From contig ONWA01000001.1 of NCBI GenBank assembly GCA_900321425.1, positions 1 to 64,000 of the forward strand: a stretch of DNA of 64,000 nucleotides. Direction: 5' to 3'. Shown piece after piece: positions 1 to 8,808 of this stretch. The position numbers were made by a program, and so were the translations under genes. Source of the stretch: an uncultured Prevotellaceae bacterium (GTDB taxonomy: Bacteria; Bacteroidota; Bacteroidia; Bacteroidales; Bacteroidaceae). Position 1 is the stretch's first letter. Each line of letters begins with the position of its first letter. Below the pieces are notes generated by a model that had not been told where the DNA came from, ran no database searches, and was given only the letters and a program-made list of their open reading frames with translations.

Positions 1-1
1 C

Positions 2-466
2 GTCATCTTTGGCGTGCTGGAGAAGTTCCGCTCCTGTCTCATCGAGCAGCTCCTCAACTCGCGCAAGGTGAAGATCGACGGACTGGGCATCTTCTACCTG
101 ACGGCGGAGTGTGCCAAGGGTGGCGCTGAGAGCCCGGAGAAGTTCAACGTGCAGAAGAACATCGAGGCACTGCACATCCGTTTCCTCCCTGATACGGAGC
201 AGGAGACTAACATCTCCAGCCGTCAGTTCCTCAAGAAGGCGTCGTTCATCAACAAGGCAGCCCTGTTCAAGGATGCTGAGGAGGACGCTGAGGGCACTGA
301 GAACAGCGGCAGCCAGACCCCTAGCGGTGGCAGCGACAGCCAGGGCGGAAGCTCACAGGGCGGCAACACGCAGGGTGGCACTGAGACCCCAGGCGGTGGT
401 GAAACCCCAGGTGGCAACACGGGTGGCGGCGGTGACGATGATCCCGACGACGGTGTGATCTCTTAA
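2..466 (+). CDS. HU-like DNA-binding protein, 5' truncated by window
   Basis: The reading frame is already open at base 2, so the start lies upstream of the window and only about 154 C-terminal residues are visible. The segment VKIDGLGIFYL followed by IRFLPDT matches the beta-arm and core of Bacteroidota HU/IHF-like histone proteins, which bind and bend DNA without clear sequence preference. From about residue 95 the chain becomes a low-complexity Ser/Gly/Gln/Thr tail ending in an acidic DDDPDDG patch, usual for these secreted-looking but nucleoid-type proteins. A GTG codon at 14 is not a plausible start because it would remove conserved sequence. The gene ends 24 bases before a strong terminator hairpin. 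The HU-like assignment is from remembered family sequence. Confidence 0.8.
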   Translation, partial: VIFGVLEKFRSCLIEQLLNSRKVKIDGLGIFYLTAECAKGGAESPEKFNVQKNIEALHIRFLPDTEQETNISSRQFLKKASFINKAALFKDAEEDAEGTENSGSQTPSGGSDSQGGSSQGGNTQGGTETPGGGETPGGNTGGGGDDDPDDGVIS

Positions 467-489
467 AGGTAAGAGGTGAGAAGTAAGAA

Positions 490-517
490 GGGGCGCCCAT
501 CAGGACGCCCCTTTATT
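490..517. terminator. bidirectional terminator between HU-like gene and galE
   Basis: GC-rich hairpin at 490-511: GGGGCGCCC pairs with GGACGCCCC with one C-A mismatch and a four-base loop (ATCA). A T-rich run follows on the plus strand and a CTTCTTACTT tract on the minus strand. It lies between two convergent genes. Its reverse complement is 18/20 identical to the hairpin at 15509-15528. Confidence 0.8.
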
Positions 518-552
518 GTATGATGATCTTTCGTGTCATGCTACCATGAGCA

Positions 553-1593
553 TCACTGGATACCGTCTTCGCGGAGTTTCTGCTGCCACTTCCAAGCGGA
601 CCTAAGGACTTCGTCCGTAGGGGTGTCCGCCTTCCAGCCAAGAACCTTGTTGGCCTTGTCGACATTACCCCATACCTGCTCGATATCGCCCTCACGACGA
701 GGGGCATAGGTCCAGTTCACCTTCACACCGGTGGCCTTCTCGAAACCTTCGACGACCTCGAGGGTGGACAGTCCCCTACCCGTTCCGATATTAAACACCT
801 CAACGGCATCGGTATCAGGTACGTCGAGCACACGCTCCATCGCCTTCACATGCGCCTTCGCCAAGTCAACGACATAGATATAGTCGCGGATACAGGTCTT
901 ATCGGGCGTATTGTAGTCGTTGCCGAAGATCTTCAACTGCTCACGAATACCCATAGCGGTCTGCGTCACAAAGGGAATGAGGTTCATCGGCACACCATTG
1001 GGCAACTCGCCGATGAGCGCAGAGGGATGGGCGCCGATAGGATTGAAGTAACGCAGGATGATCGACTTGATAGGAGCTCCACTGTGGATATAGTCCTGGA
1101 TGATCTCTTCGTTGATCTGCTTGGTATTGCCATAGGGCGACATCGCCTTCTGGATGGGAGCATCCTCCGTGACGGGCAGGTTCTCCTGAGAGGGCTGACC
1201 GTAGACCGTACAACTGCTGGAGAAGATGATGCCCTTCACACCGTACTTGGGCATGAGCTCCAGAAGATTGATGAGACTGGTGAGGTTGTTGCGATAATAC
1301 AGCAATGGCTTCTCGACACTCTCGCCGACGGCCTTGGAGGCTGCGAAATGGATGATGCCCTGAATACCTGGATATTTCTGGAATACACCTTCGAGGGCTG
1401 GCATATCACAACAGTCTACTTGCTCGAAAGCAGGACGGATGCCTGTGATTTTCTCAATACCATCCAACACCTGGATATTCGAGTTGGAGAGATTGTCGAT
1501 AATGACTACTTCGTAGCCTGCCTCCTGCAACTCTACAGTGGTATGGCTACCAATAAAACCGGTTCCACCAGTCACTAAAATCTTCTGTTTCAT
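553..1593 (-). CDS. galE: UDP-glucose 4-epimerase
   Basis: This is a short-chain dehydrogenase-type epimerase of 346 residues that interconverts UDP-glucose and UDP-galactose in the Leloir pathway and supplies UDP-Gal for surface glycans. The N terminus holds the NAD-binding motif TGGTGFIGSH; the catalytic Ser/Tyr/Lys signature appears as SSSCTVYG and SPYGNTKQ; the substrate region RYFNPIGAH follows. I start it at the ATG at 1593, giving MKQKILVTGG; the longer reading frame adds 13 residues unlike the family. It is away from galM-galK at 38-40 kb, so it is probably expressed separately. The length is normal for GalE. Confidence 0.95.
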   Translation of the reverse strand: MKQKILVTGGTGFIGSHTTVELQEAGYEVVIIDNLSNSNIQVLDGIEKITGIRPAFEQVDCCDMPALEGVFQKYPGIQGIIHFAASKAVGESVEKPLLYYRNNLTSLINLLELMPKYGVKGIIFSSSCTVYGQPSQENLPVTEDAPIQKAMSPYGNTKQINEEIIQDYIHSGAPIKSIILRYFNPIGAHPSALIGELPNGVPMNLIPFVTQTAMGIREQLKIFGNDYNTPDKTCIRDYIYVVDLAKAHVKAMERVLDVPDTDAVEVFNIGTGRGLSTLEVVEGFEKATGVKVNWTYAPRREGDIEQVWGNVDKANKVLGWKADTPTDEVLRSAWKWQQKLREDGIQ

Positions 1594-1629
1594 ATCTGTT
1601 TGATGAAATTTTTTATTTGCTTGAGTGCA

Positions 1630-1661
1630 CAAAAATACAAATAATTCAGGAAACGGTCAAA
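1630..1661 (-). promoter_or_regulatory. Bacteroidota-type promoter of galE
   Basis: On the minus strand TATTTTTG (1637-1630) fits the -7 consensus TAnnTTTG, and TTTG (1661-1658) fits the -33 box with a 20-nt spacer. It predicts a leader of about 30 nt before the galE ATG. Confidence 0.65.
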
Positions 1662-1664
1662 GAT

Positions 1665-1698
1665 TTTGCGGAATATTTGCGGAAATATTGTAATTTTG
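1665..1698 (+). promoter_or_regulatory. Bacteroidota-type promoter of acyltransferase gene
   Basis: TAATTTTG at 1691-1698 fits TAnnTTTG, with TTTG at 1665-1668 a little far upstream (22-nt spacer). It faces away from the galE promoter, and the two overlap slightly. Confidence 0.55.
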
Positions 1699-1722
1699 TA
1701 GCCGTAGAAAGAATAGGACAGT

Positions 1723-2682
1723 ATGACGGAACAGAATACGACGGTGTCTCACCAGCGACAGGAGGAGTTGGATTTCCTGAAATGTATCTTCATTCTCCTG
1801 ATGATCGCCTTTCATCTGGTGTATTTCAGTGAGCTGCACCCCACTGCCAAACAGGTGGTGTACACGTTTCATATGCCTGCCTTCCTACTCATCTCGGGCT
1901 ATCTGATGAATATCGAAAAACCCTTGAAGGCATTTGCCAAGACACTGTTGGACTTTGCCCTGCCCTACCTCATCATGGAGGCAGGCTATACGGTGATGGC
2001 TTCGCTACTGCCCATCCGCGAACATATTGACACACTGACGATAGGGGTGTTCTTGGACAAGCTGTGCATCCATCCGTTGGGACCCTACTGGTATCTGCAC
2101 TCGCTCATCATCTGCGGGGCGGTCTACTATGGGGTGTTCCGCTATCTGAAAGCATCGCTCATCACACGCATGATGGTCACTGTCCTCATCTTATATCTAT
2201 TGGCTCAATATGCGGGTCTATTGGCCATTACCACCCTCGTCTATTTCCTCATAGGAGCCGTGATCAGACAGATGGGGTTGCGCTTTACGAGTATCTTCCG
2301 TCCTTCGGTCCTCGCAGGGGTGGCGTTGATCCTATTGCTTCTAGATGAGGAGCATCGTCATGCCGCCCATCTCTGTGGGATGATCAGCGTGTATATGGCC
2401 ATCAGCATAGGACTGTGGTGTGAGCAGCAGACCAGCGGTCGGGTTCGACAGGTAGCGCTATTCTTGGGAAGGAACACCCTCCTGCTGTTTGTCTTCTCGC
2501 CCATCTTCACCATCCTATGTAAACAGATGGTGCCTTATCTGGCGTTCGACCCTACAGGACTGCTCTTCCTACTGCTCTCGCTGGTGGTATGCACCTGTGG
2601 CAGTCTGGCTCTGGGATGGATATTACAAAAAATGCACCTCTCGACATGGCTCTTCGCCAAACGAAAGGTGCTGGTTTATTAG
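1723..2682 (+). CDS. acyltransferase 3 family membrane protein
   Basis: A 319-residue polytopic inner-membrane protein. The N terminus (EELDFLKCIFILLMIAFHL) and the following FHMPAFLLISGY match the start of the acyltransferase 3 family (OafA/NolL/WecH type), which moves acyl groups such as acetyl onto sugars of surface polysaccharides. The His after LLMIAF corresponds to the conserved His of the first helix. About ten hydrophobic segments follow. The acceptor cannot be told from sequence. It converges on the lipid-type operon with only 11 bases between stop codons; it could decorate that operon's product, but it has its own promoter and the opposite strand, so this is only a suggestion. Confidence 0.8.
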   Translation: MTEQNTTVSHQRQEELDFLKCIFILLMIAFHLVYFSELHPTAKQVVYTFHMPAFLLISGYLMNIEKPLKAFAKTLLDFALPYLIMEAGYTVMASLLPIREHIDTLTIGVFLDKLCIHPLGPYWYLHSLIICGAVYYGVFRYLKASLITRMMVTVLILYLLAQYAGLLAITTLVYFLIGAVIRQMGLRFTSIFRPSVLAGVALILLLLDEEHRHAAHLCGMISVYMAISIGLWCEQQTSGRVRQVALFLGRNTLLLFVFSPIFTILCKQMVPYLAFDPTGLLFLLLSLVVCTCGSLALGWILQKMHLSTWLFAKRKVLVY

Positions 2683-2693
2683 ATGAAAAAGAT

Positions 2694-3122
2694 TTAATCT
2701 TCTGCTAGATACTGATTCTGCCAACGCTGGTAGAAGTCAGGAAGATCGACCATTAACTGACTATCGGGGTCGATGAACAGCTGAACGGTACTACCCTCAG
2801 CACAGAGTACCCCGTCGCTCTCACGAAACACCTGATAGCTGTAGTCGAGACGGGCGCCTGGATGGTAGTTGTAGTACGTATGGACCACCGCCACATCGTT
2901 CATCGCCAACGGAGCATAGTACTTGATATGCACATCGTAGATGGGTGCATAGATGCAGGTGGCCTGCATCACGTCGTAGCCGATGCCAGGATAATGGCGA
3001 CCAAACGACTCGCGTCCGTCCTCAAAATACGTGACGTAGGAGCCGTGCCATACGCGACGCATAGAGTCGATCTCGCTGAACTTAACAGGTATGCGACAGA
3101 TATCCTCTAAAACTTTTTTCAT
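2694..3122 (-). CDS. 4HBT-type thioesterase of the lipid operon
   Basis: A 142-residue hotdog-fold acyl-CoA/acyl-ACP thioesterase of the YbgC/4HBT type. The family pattern is visible as Asp19, His26 and Glu34 in FSEIDSMRRVWHGSYVTYFED. It probably releases or hands over the acyl chain made by the operon's synthase, a role proposed for thioesterases in aryl-polyene clusters. It is the last gene of the nine-gene operon and its ATG overlaps the LolA stop (ATGA), which suggests translational coupling. The specific substrate is unknown. Confidence 0.8.
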   Translation of the reverse strand: MKKVLEDICRIPVKFSEIDSMRRVWHGSYVTYFEDGRESFGRHYPGIGYDVMQATCIYAPIYDVHIKYYAPLAMNDVAVVHTYYNYHPGARLDYSYQVFRESDGVLCAEGSTVQLFIDPDSQLMVDLPDFYQRWQNQYLAED

Positions 3123-3709
3123 TTGAACTTGAAGTTTGAGAAGGCATAATCCGTATAACCACCCTTGCGCTCGTTCAGACGAAGAGACTTGAGCTCTGAC
3201 GTCTTCGTGTCAATGGTCAGAATCAGCGTGCTGAACATGATGCGACGCTTCAGCTTCTTGTCATTGGTCTCAGGAGTGATTGTCAGCACCACGGTATTAC
3301 CGTCCTTCGTGACTTTCAAATCATTGAATTTCTTCAGATCGACACCATTCTGGGCACCAGACAGGATACTCTCGAAAACGGCCTGGAACGTAGCAAACTG
3401 TGGATTGCCTGTGCTCGTCGTCGTATGCTTACGTCCGCGAAGCACCATCGTGAACGTGCTACCGTCCATGATGAGCGCATCCTTACCCCCCTCGCACTCG
3501 ATGCTCACCTGATCGGGCTTCTTCATCGTCAGCGTACCTGAGGTCATCCTATCTTGCTTCAATGCTTTGTTGTGCTTGGTCTTCACCACTGTGGCTGTTG
3601 CCGTAGAAAACTTCTTGTACTTGGCCACCGCCTTCTGGTAGTCGGCCATCTGCGCAGCTGCCGAAAGCACCATCAGCTGCACAAGAACCATCATCAATAG
3701 TTTTTTCAT
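3119..3709 (-). CDS. LolA-like periplasmic carrier protein
   Basis: A 196-residue exported protein. Residues 1-19 form a signal peptide ending at SAAAQ. The mature part, with SGTLTMKKPDQVSIE near residue 57 and LTITPETNDKK near residue 144, has the beta-strand pattern of LolA-like lipoprotein carriers (DUF4292/outer-membrane carrier family). In aryl-polyene and flexirubin clusters such a LolA-like protein is paired with an MMPL exporter and is thought to carry the lipid across the periplasm. Here it sits five genes after the ketosynthase and overlaps the thioesterase start by the ATGA arrangement. Confidence 0.8.
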   Translation of the reverse strand: MKKLLMMVLVQLMVLSAAAQMADYQKAVAKYKKFSTATATVVKTKHNKALKQDRMTSGTLTMKKPDQVSIECEGGKDALIMDGSTFTMVLRGRKHTTTSTGNPQFATFQAVFESILSGAQNGVDLKKFNDLKVTKDGNTVVLTITPETNDKKLKRRIMFSTLILTIDTKTSELKSLRLNERKGGYTDYAFSNFKFK

Positions 3710-3713
3710 TGTC

Positions 3714-3745
3714 TTAACTTCTTAACTTCTTAACTACTTAACTAC
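3714..3745. repeat. 8-bp tandem repeat inside the lipid operon
   Basis: Four head-to-tail copies of TTAACTWC (two with T, two with A at the variable position) fill the 39-base gap between the ketoreductase stop and the LolA start, the widest gap in this part of the operon. Another 8-bp repeat family, TCACTTTC, occurs at 14922-14960. Confidence 0.8.
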
Positions 3746-3748
3746 TTA

Positions 3749-4477
3749 TCAAGTGTACAGTCCTCCGTTAATCTGAATCACATTGCCTGTGATGTAGCCT
3801 GTGGCTGGCGATGCCAAGAATCCCACGAGTTCAGCAACCTCCTCAGGGGTTCCGAAACGATTGGCTGGAATAGTTTTCTTCAGCGTTGCCTCGTCAAGCC
3901 CCTCTACCATATCGGTCTTGATGAATCCTGGGGCTACGGCATTGACGGTGATATTCTTCTTAGCCACCTCCTGTGCCAATGCCTTGGTAGCAGCGATAAT
4001 ACCACCCTTGGCAGCAGAATAGTTGGTCTGACCAGGCAGTCCTTTCACACCACTGACGCTCGCCATATTGATGATACGACCAAACTTATGGAACTGCATC
4101 TGTGGGATCAGCGGCTGGGTGACATTATAGAATCCGTTAAGGGTGATATCCAGCACTCGTGCCCAGTCTTCTGAAGGCATCAGAGCCAACACATTATCGC
4201 GACGGATACCGGCATTGTTGACCAACACCTCAATATACTCGTCAGGATGGGCCTGTTGCCATGCTTCGATGGCTGCACGCGTCGCCTTCAAGTCACTGAC
4301 ATCGAATTTCATCGTCTCACCATCGGTTCCTGCCTCACGAACCATCGCCAAGGTGTTGTCGGCCTCAGCACTATTGCTGGCATAATTAATTAAAATATGG
4401 TAACCCATCTGGGCTAGTTTGACGCAGACGGCACGTCCTATGCCGCGACTGCCTCCTGTTACTAATGCGTACTTCAT
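3749..4477 (-). CDS. 3-oxoacyl-ACP reductase (ketoreductase), FabG-like
   Basis: A 242-residue SDR reductase that reduces beta-ketoacyl-ACP with NADPH. Visible are TGGSRGIG (7-14), NNAG (87-90) and the Ser140-Tyr153-Lys157 catalytic set in NMASVSG and NYSAAKGG. The family C terminus ITGNVIQINGGLY is intact. I start it at the ATG at 4477, whose bases overlap the TGA of the preceding oxidoreductase (ATGA); a longer frame reaching 4645 would overlap that gene by 170 bases and add unrelated residues. In this setting it acts as the ketoreductase of a specialised type II synthase rather than as the housekeeping FabG. Confidence 0.9.
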   Translation of the reverse strand: MKYALVTGGSRGIGRAVCVKLAQMGYHILINYASNSAEADNTLAMVREAGTDGETMKFDVSDLKATRAAIEAWQQAHPDEYIEVLVNNAGIRRDNVLALMPSEDWARVLDITLNGFYNVTQPLIPQMQFHKFGRIINMASVSGVKGLPGQTNYSAAKGGIIAATKALAQEVAKKNITVNAVAPGFIKTDMVEGLDEATLKKTIPANRFGTPEEVAELVGFLASPATGYITGNVIQINGGLYT

Positions 4478-5901
4478 ATACTTAAATTTTGTTGAATAAA
4501 TTCTTTTCCTAAAAGCTCTGCACAAGTGTAGAGCGAGGTCATCGTCACACCCTGAAGACCATGTAGCATTAAGCTCTGTCCTGTGAGTAAAAGATTGGGG
4601 ACAGGTGTACGTGGCGAAAGGGTCGTCATCAACGGAGACTGCCAATCCTTACGAATACCAAAAGCAGAGCCACCTGGGGTCAGCGTATAGTCTCGATACG
4701 TCAAAGGAGTACTGATATAGACCTCTGACAATTTGTCATACAGACCTGGTAATTTCTTCTCCGCCAACGAAATACACTCTTTAGCCAAAAGCTTTTTATA
4801 GGATTCATACTCTTCACCTCTTCTACCTACTGTAGTACCCTCCCACTGCGTCCACAGACTGGGTCGTGTGAGGGTGAGCAGGTCGACTTGTGAGGCATAC
4901 TCGCTACCGTCTTCAGGTACACGGAAGCTCACCATCACACCACCCACAGGACCCTCCTTTTCATAGAAGTCCCATACGTTGGGCTTACGATAAACGAAAT
5001 GGTTGCAGTTCTCGTATCGTAAGGTTTTTTCACGAAGTCGACACTGCACTGTGAGCATACCATAAGTGTTCTCCAAACGTGAAATTCGCTTACGATAGAC
5101 GCCCTTCATCAACTGACTCTCTTTGACCCATGAGCTGGTGACAGCAGGATGCACATCGCTGATAAATACATCGGCCTCATACACCTCACCATTCGTACAG
5201 CGAGCAGCAACCATCTTACCATCCTTCTCTATCAGCTCCTCTACCTCCTGCTTACACAGGAGTTCACCTCCCATCGCACGCAACTGACGAATCAGCTGAT
5301 TCACCAACTGGTTGCCATCGCCTTTCAAGCGCCAGCTACTCTCGATATTCGCACTATTACAATGCGCAAAGGTGAAAAGGGGTAAGGTATCCTTGCGTAA
5401 CTCCAGTTTCATGGAAGAACCTGAGAGTACCTGAATGAGCGTTTCATCGCTGAAGGTAGTATGCAGATAGTCCCATGCACTCACGGCATTGTCGTCTTCG
5501 TGTGGATGCATGATGCGCTCGACATACGACTGCAGGGCCTTGCGCTCGTGGGGGAAGGCAGCAGCCAACGTGTCGACAAACGCTTCTGCACCTTCAGCAA
5601 AAGCATAGGTATGATCGCCTATCGTTATTTGGTCAAATCCATGAGGATCAAGACGTTGCCAAGAAAGATCGAGTAATCCAAGGTAATGGAAAGGCGCATA
5701 TAGGGATTGTCCCTCAGCCAGTCCACCGACATAATGGAGTCCTGTATCGTAGGCCATCCCACGACGTTGGAAACTCTGCAGACAACCGCCTGACTGGATC
5801 TCACGCTCCAGCACCAGCACCTTCTTACCTGCCTTGGCCAGAAAGGCGGCACACTCAAGTCCGCCCAGTCCACTTCCTATGACGATGACTTCGTATCTCA
5901 C
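4474..5901 (-). CDS. CrtI/retinol-saturase-like FAD oxidoreductase
   Basis: A 475-residue flavoprotein of the phytoene desaturase/retinol saturase superfamily. The N-terminal Rossmann motif GSGLGG (9-14) followed by LVLERE binds FAD, and the C-terminal LLTGQSLMLHGLQGVTMTSL matches the second FAD-contacting motif of this family. In a polyketide-like lipid operon it could desaturate or isomerise a polyene chain; similar oxidoreductases are known near flexirubin-type clusters, but the reaction here is inferred. It lies 3 bases after the MMPL gene and overlaps the ketoreductase start. Confidence 0.8.
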   Translation of the reverse strand: MRYEVIVIGSGLGGLECAAFLAKAGKKVLVLEREIQSGGCLQSFQRRGMAYDTGLHYVGGLAEGQSLYAPFHYLGLLDLSWQRLDPHGFDQITIGDHTYAFAEGAEAFVDTLAAAFPHERKALQSYVERIMHPHEDDNAVSAWDYLHTTFSDETLIQVLSGSSMKLELRKDTLPLFTFAHCNSANIESSWRLKGDGNQLVNQLIRQLRAMGGELLCKQEVEELIEKDGKMVAARCTNGEVYEADVFISDVHPAVTSSWVKESQLMKGVYRKRISRLENTYGMLTVQCRLREKTLRYENCNHFVYRKPNVWDFYEKEGPVGGVMVSFRVPEDGSEYASQVDLLTLTRPSLWTQWEGTTVGRRGEEYESYKKLLAKECISLAEKKLPGLYDKLSEVYISTPLTYRDYTLTPGGSAFGIRKDWQSPLMTTLSPRTPVPNLLLTGQSLMLHGLQGVTMTSLYTCAELLGKEFIQQNLSI

Positions 5902-5904
5902 AGC

Positions 5905-8388
5905 CTACCCTTTCTTTCCTTTCTCCAACCAACGGTAAACAGCCGGTTGCAGCACATAAGAGAGTACAACGGCAGAAATCATTCCTACCAACGTGGCAAA
6001 GCCCACTGACTGGATAGCAGGATGCTTGGCAAAGAGCATACTTCCCACGGTGACAATCAGCACAATGGCACTGAAGAAGATGGCCGTCTTGTGATAAGCC
6101 AGCAGTCTACTGGAACGCTCATCGGCTGATGCTCCGATCAGTCCGTTCATGATGAAGATACTGTAATCCACACCAATTCCGAAGATGAAGGTAGAGATGA
6201 TGATATTGATCAGATTAAACTTTACATGGAAAATGTACATCGCGCCTAACACGATCAGCCAACTCAACAGAATGGGCGCAAAGCCCAACAGGGTGTGGCG
6301 CCAGTCGAAATGGAAACTCAGGAACAGCACCACCAATACGAACAACATGGAGATCCACTGGAGCACATTGAAATCGTCGTTTAACTGATAGAGGGTGTCT
6401 GTCGTATAATAATAGGTGTCGAGAACCATCAGATTGGGCGACGAAGCCACCGCATCGCAGATACGGATATAATCGCTCTCACTACTACGCACGGAGTCGT
6501 TGGCACAGCGCACAGAGGTGAAACAGAGATAGTCGCCACCATAGGAGCGTTCCATCAGCGTAGACTGATAGCCCAGCGGTATCAGATCGGCCTCATACAG
6601 CTTGTCGGGCTCATAATCAGCGGTTGCTGCCTCGAAGAATGGTTCGAACGCATCCGACTGGAACCCTGCTGCCGAGGCTGTCTGCTGAATGAGGGAACGT
6701 ACCTTGGCCAAACGCTCGTCCGTCCAATAACGATGCCAGGCATCGATACGCTGCTGCTGAACAGTGAGCGGCACAAAGATCTGGTTGGTTCGTGTGTAGC
6801 TCTTCACCAGTCCGAGTTGCTGCAAAGAGTCCAACTTCTGGTCGAGTTCTGCAAAGTGCATGATGGCCTCTTCCATCGTCTTGCCCTCACTGGCAAAATA
6901 CTTCTGCTTATCGCCGGTATTCGTCTTCGCACGCAACAATTCCTCAGAATAGGTTGTGTTTTCGGCCTCGTAACCCAGATTGTGCATATCGCCGTCAAAC
7001 TGTGTACCACCCACGAAATAGGCACCCACACAGACGACAATCAACAGCACAAGTACGCCGATCAGCACTGGTTTGCGGTCGAAAGGATAATTATTCAGAC
7101 GGTCAATCACAGCAAAAGCACGATGATTGATCTTATTCTTCGAAGGACGAAGGAATTGTGGGAGGAACACCAGACTGAAGAAGGTAGTGCCAAGGATAGC
7201 AAAGGCAGCAAAGAGTCCGAAGTCCTGCAACAGGTCTGTCTGGATGAAGATCAATCCCATGAACGAGCCGATGGTAGTGATACACCCCAGCAATACGGGT
7301 TTCACCTGATCGCGAAGCACTTGCTCAGGATCGCTGACATATTTGTAATGGGTGAGCACATGGAGCACATAACTCAAAGCCACACCCAGGACAATGGCAC
7401 CAATACCCAGCGCCAACAGCGAGAACTGACCACGAATGAAATACATCATCGCCAGTCCGAAGAGTGTACCAAAAAATACGGGCAACAACAGCAGCGGCAA
7501 GGTATCCCAGTTGCGGAAACAGATCATGATAAACAACAGTACCAGGACCAGTGAGCCGATAATCGTGCCCAACAGGTCGCCTTTGATGACTGTAGAATTA
7601 TAATAGCCGCTGGCAGGAGTGCCGTGATAGCTGATTTTCACATCAGGAGTGGTCTTAGCGAAACGATCAATCTGTTCGTTCAGCACCTGGAACAGCGCAG
7701 AGCCCTGTCCAGTATTCGTAGCAGAGAATCCTGGTGTGAGGAAAGCTACACAGACAGTAGAGTCAGGCACAAAGAAATGACCTTCTATCGTCTGATAGCT
7801 ACCAGTACCTCCATCCAGCATCGGCTTCAACTGCTCCATCAGCACCTGTCGCATACCAATAGGATCCATCTGAATCAGTTCGGGATACATCTCACCAATA
7901 GGACTGAGCATATCCTCACGATTCTGTTGCATCTGTCTCACCATGTGCTCTTTCGTGAGCAACGTATCGATACGGGCATAGGCACTGGTATCGATATAAG
8001 CAGGCAGATGGGCAGACAGGTAGTCGATGACATCAGGGACGAGGTCGTCGGAGATCTGATAGAAGACATCTTCCAGCATCACAGAGTCAGTATGTGCCCG
8101 CAGAGAATCCATGAAGGCATCACATGTCTCAGTAATATGCGCAATGGAAGCCCCATTCTTTCCTTCAAACAGGAGGAAGGTCTTGTCTTTGATACGTAAA
8201 TCGGCGAAAGCTAGTTTGGTCGTTCCATCCTCATTTTTCGACGATGGCATCAGCTTATTGATATCTTCTTCAAGGTAAATCTGCGAAGCAAAAAACCCAA
8301 AGAAAACAAACAAAGCAACCATCGACAGCCAGAAAAAGGCTCGATGGTTGCGAAAATAGTGATAAATACTGATGAATAATCCGGTCAT
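5905..8388 (-). CDS. MMPL/RND-family lipid exporter
   Basis: An 827-residue inner-membrane transporter. One transmembrane segment lies near residues 18-38, then a large periplasmic loop, then a block of five hydrophobic segments (about 265-410), and the pattern repeats with a second loop and a second block at about 670-815. This duplicated layout is that of MMPL proteins. Such exporters move lipids or polyene products out of the inner membrane; together with the LolA-like protein it forms a plausible export route. The ATG at 8388 overlaps the dehydratase stop (ATGA). Confidence 0.85.
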   Translation of the reverse strand: MTGLFISIYHYFRNHRAFFWLSMVALFVFFGFFASQIYLEEDINKLMPSSKNEDGTTKLAFADLRIKDKTFLLFEGKNGASIAHITETCDAFMDSLRAHTDSVMLEDVFYQISDDLVPDVIDYLSAHLPAYIDTSAYARIDTLLTKEHMVRQMQQNREDMLSPIGEMYPELIQMDPIGMRQVLMEQLKPMLDGGTGSYQTIEGHFFVPDSTVCVAFLTPGFSATNTGQGSALFQVLNEQIDRFAKTTPDVKISYHGTPASGYYNSTVIKGDLLGTIIGSLVLVLLFIMICFRNWDTLPLLLLPVFFGTLFGLAMMYFIRGQFSLLALGIGAIVLGVALSYVLHVLTHYKYVSDPEQVLRDQVKPVLLGCITTIGSFMGLIFIQTDLLQDFGLFAAFAILGTTFFSLVFLPQFLRPSKNKINHRAFAVIDRLNNYPFDRKPVLIGVLVLLIVVCVGAYFVGGTQFDGDMHNLGYEAENTTYSEELLRAKTNTGDKQKYFASEGKTMEEAIMHFAELDQKLDSLQQLGLVKSYTRTNQIFVPLTVQQQRIDAWHRYWTDERLAKVRSLIQQTASAAGFQSDAFEPFFEAATADYEPDKLYEADLIPLGYQSTLMERSYGGDYLCFTSVRCANDSVRSSESDYIRICDAVASSPNLMVLDTYYYTTDTLYQLNDDFNVLQWISMLFVLVVLFLSFHFDWRHTLLGFAPILLSWLIVLGAMYIFHVKFNLINIIISTFIFGIGVDYSIFIMNGLIGASADERSSRLLAYHKTAIFFSAIVLIVTVGSMLFAKHPAIQSVGFATLVGMISAVVLSYVLQPAVYRWLEKGKKG

Positions 8389-8804
8389 GACGGTTGAATA
8401 AAGATTTTTAACTTCGCTTCCGCTATCACTTCATCACCTACTCGCGTCTCCCCATCGGCAAGCGTGACCTCACCAAAAGAAAGTCCAAAGTTAATCGTGG
8501 TGACAAGCTTCTCTCCTACTCTGGGACGACGATGGCAGGTAAACCGTTTCACCTCGCCAATCAACCCAATAGGAGGATCTTTCACTTCAGCAGTGAGCGC
8601 CTGATAGCCAGCAAGGGCGGAGGATGACTGGGCAATATGCTCAATCAGTCCTGTCTCAGACATTTCTCCATCGAGGATGATGAAATAGTTGTCTTTTCTG
8701 ATTTCCAAGCTGGTGGTACAGGTGTCGCCATCGGCACTCTCCAACTTATCCACCATCATCATCGGATAACGCTGGGGTATCAGCGTCTTGATATCAATAT
8801 CCAT
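8385..8804 (-). CDS. 3-hydroxyacyl-ACP dehydratase-like hotdog protein
   Basis: A 139-residue hotdog-fold protein related to FabZ and the ApeI/ApeP-type dehydratases. The start at 8804 (MDIDIKTLIPQRYP) leaves a 4-base gap to the ACP gene; a longer TTG-initiated form from 8819 would overlap the ACP. The signature Pro-His-Arg-Tyr-Pro of FabZ reads PQRYP here, so the catalytic His is replaced by Gln11, while the second catalytic position is kept as Glu55 in LIEHIAQS. It may act as one half of a heterodimeric dehydratase, or the whole subfamily may use Gln; this cannot be settled from sequence. Confidence 0.8.
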   Translation of the reverse strand: MDIDIKTLIPQRYPMMMVDKLESADGDTCTTSLEIRKDNYFIILDGEMSETGLIEHIAQSSSALAGYQALTAEVKDPPIGLIGEVKRFTCHRRPRVGEKLVTTINFGLSFGEVTLADGETRVGDEVIAEAKLKIFIQPS

Positions 8805-8808
8805 CCAA

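Noticed and set aside
850..1578. Long plus-strand frame inside galE
   Set aside because: It is antisense to a well-supported gene and encodes no recognisable protein.
3714..3745. Short tandem repeat as a CRISPR array
   Set aside because: The units are 8 bp with no spacers, and no cas genes are present.
4478..4645. Extended ketoreductase start
   Set aside because: It would lie within the CrtI-like gene; the ATG at 4477 overlaps its stop in the ATGA manner seen elsewhere in the operon.
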